From Todiramphus chloris collaris (Eukaryota > Chordata > Aves > Coraciiformes > Alcedinidae): 64,000 nucleotides of DNA. The position numbers and the translations under genes are program-made. Location of the stretch: the NCBI GenBank assembly GCA_025345505.1, contig JANVCC010000261.1, positions 1,094,215 through 1,158,214 on the forward strand, in the 5' to 3' direction. This document shows positions 36,671-64,000 of the stretch, one piece after another. Under the pieces are notes generated by a model, which searched no databases, was not told where the DNA came from, and worked only from the letters and a program-made list of their open reading frames with translations. How positions within the stretch are numbered: the stretch's first letter is position 1; each line of letters starts with the position of its first letter.

Positions 36671-38135
36671 GTAAGAGAGTAGGTGAGAGCGAGTTTATTC
36701 ATTTCACTGCCCAGCACTTGACAGAGAAAAAAGATGGTTTCTGAGATATTTAATGTTGAAGGCAGAAAAACAAGAGTTTAAAAGGCATTCCTGATGTCAC
36801 TAGGCAATCGGTTCCACAAAGAAGCATGTTGTAAGATGGCTTAATGTGACTGCACACAAAGTGGAGCATTTCAGCTGCAAAGATGCGAGCAGATTACTGT
36901 TCAACTTCTGCTGAAGGATTGTAGGCATTGCTGATGTGGAAAGGTAATTCTCTTTTCTATTAAGGACTTCTTATAAGAACATTAGTTAACTTGGAATCTG
37001 GTACTGAAATGGGCACTGAATTTTCTATGGCCGGAGCCTGTTAAAGCAAATGTGGAGCTACCTAATGTTGAGCTGACTGTTCTGTTAGCTTCAGTACTGC
37101 AGCGTTTAACCTTACACTATAGAAAACATACAGTTCAAGTGTTCCTACATTGCTGCAAATAGCAAAATGTTCCGTTTATTTTTATTCTAATTATTCCTGT
37201 TTGCCTATCTAGACATATTTGCTTTCTCAGGCTGCTACTTCAGGAATAGTGCAAGATACCTTAGATTTTGTTTTTTCTCACTGTAATTTATATTGCAGAT
37301 AGAGATAGCTATGTCAGCCTGGGAATGACACAGTTCCTGTTCAAGAGTGTTTGTTTAAAACTGACCACTTAAAAAAAAAGGAGGGGAAAACTTAGAATGT
37401 CCAGTTTCACATACAGGGAACTGAAGGAAATTCTGAGTATTTCAGTATCGGACACCCAGTGCCAATAGACTTGAATCTTACCCTAGCTCAGGCCCAGAGC
37501 TGAGTACCATGCAGTTTACCTGAGGGCATCGCCTGTGCTAAGAAACCCTTCAAAACAAATAAGATCTGAGTTTTGCAGGCACTCAGGCTTTAAACACTGA
37601 TCTGTGTGACTTTGATAGCTCGCAAATACTGTTTTGGAGATTTACTAATTTTGAGATTACTCTCTGTTTTTCTTCAGGGAGTAGGAATCCTTTAACTGTA
37701 GAATCACAGAGACTTCAAGGGGATGCGAGCTTTGCTGTGCGGAAGGATGTCATTTGAATCCATGTTTATGTTAAGGATGTATATACACAAATACATCTCT
37801 GGTAAAACTTTTGACGTGCTGACAGACGGTTTTTGGAAGCAGGGGTTACTTTTGGAAAACAGGAATTCTCTTTAGCTGTAGCTTTGCATAGGAAAAGAAT
37901 AAAGACTCCTAAGCATTTTAATATAATTTTGAGTCTATAGCTGTTTAAGGAGGAGGGGTAACTTCTGTTTGTTTATAATCAACTGTAGTAAAATACTCAG
38001 CATCTTCCACACTTTCAGGGTGAGTGTCAGTATCTAAGTACAACTTGACAAGGAGAGGCAGTAAGCTTTGTATTTCATCCATGGTTGCAAGTTAACTCTG
38101 CTAAATGCAAATGTGTTTTTGATCTGTTATTACAG

Positions 38136-63965
<25,830 letters not shown>

Positions 63966-64000
63966 GTGGGATATAATTTGTTTTTTCCTTATTAACCTGG

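Larger units (their letters stand above)
35341..38135 (+). other. RBBP8: RBBP8 intron 1
   Basis: GT at the left, TTATTACAG at the right. It holds the right half of the CpG island, a 34-bp tandem repeat with an assembly gap, an ATTT run, and a possible alternative 5' UTR exon (36,560-36,670). Confidence 0.6.

Overview
This window is nuclear DNA from a bird. The evidence is many 5'-truncated CR1 LINEs with the avian 3' end (ATTCTATGATTCT-type 8-mers), intron-split vertebrate gene structure, one CpG island, and an encoded protein that matches vertebrate CtIP with avian residue numbering (the BRCA1-docking Ser-Pro-Val-Phe serine falls at residue 332, which is the number used for chicken CtIP). 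I cannot name the species.

Layout. Positions 1 to about 35,080 are gene-poor. They hold CR1 copies at about 1.09, 7.2-7.5, 8.9-10.0, 10.8-11.5, 17.8-18.2, 20.1-20.9, 21.1-21.6 and 34.3-34.6 kb, a TTTAG repeat, a 54-bp x3 minisatellite, a 69-bp minisatellite with a 10-N gap, a 27-base G tract, a cluster of CTCF-like motifs near 11.8 kb and a striking 60-bp inverted repeat (23.8/25.6 kb). I find no convincing protein-coding exon there. A CpG island lies at about 35.03-36.26 kb. It carries a perfect TCTCGCGAGA element with a second near-copy 22 bp away, several E2F-like GGCGGGAA sites and a YY1-like site. This is the RBBP8 promoter.

From about 35.2 kb to the right edge the plus strand is RBBP8 (CtIP), the DNA-end-resection cofactor of MRE11-RAD50-NBS1. 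I resolve a non-coding first exon, the start exon (ATG at 38,243) and 13 further coding exons, giving 778 codons with every reading-frame junction consistent. The gene runs off the right edge: the conserved C-terminal Sae2-like domain is not in the window. The introns hold one CR1 in sense, one old CR1 in antisense, a solo-LTR-like element in antisense, and low-complexity tracts.

Most interesting points. The LxCxE retinoblastoma-binding motif that gave the gene its name is absent in this bird protein, while the CtBP motif PLDLS, the CxxC zinc motif and the BRCA1 and PIN1 phospho-sites are kept. The 5' leader has an ATG-TAA start-stop uORF. The last visible exon has a very weak donor followed at once by a stop. 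The upstream region has a CTCF-like cluster with 10-bp phasing and an unexplained long inverted repeat. I did not find a convincing wholly new system.
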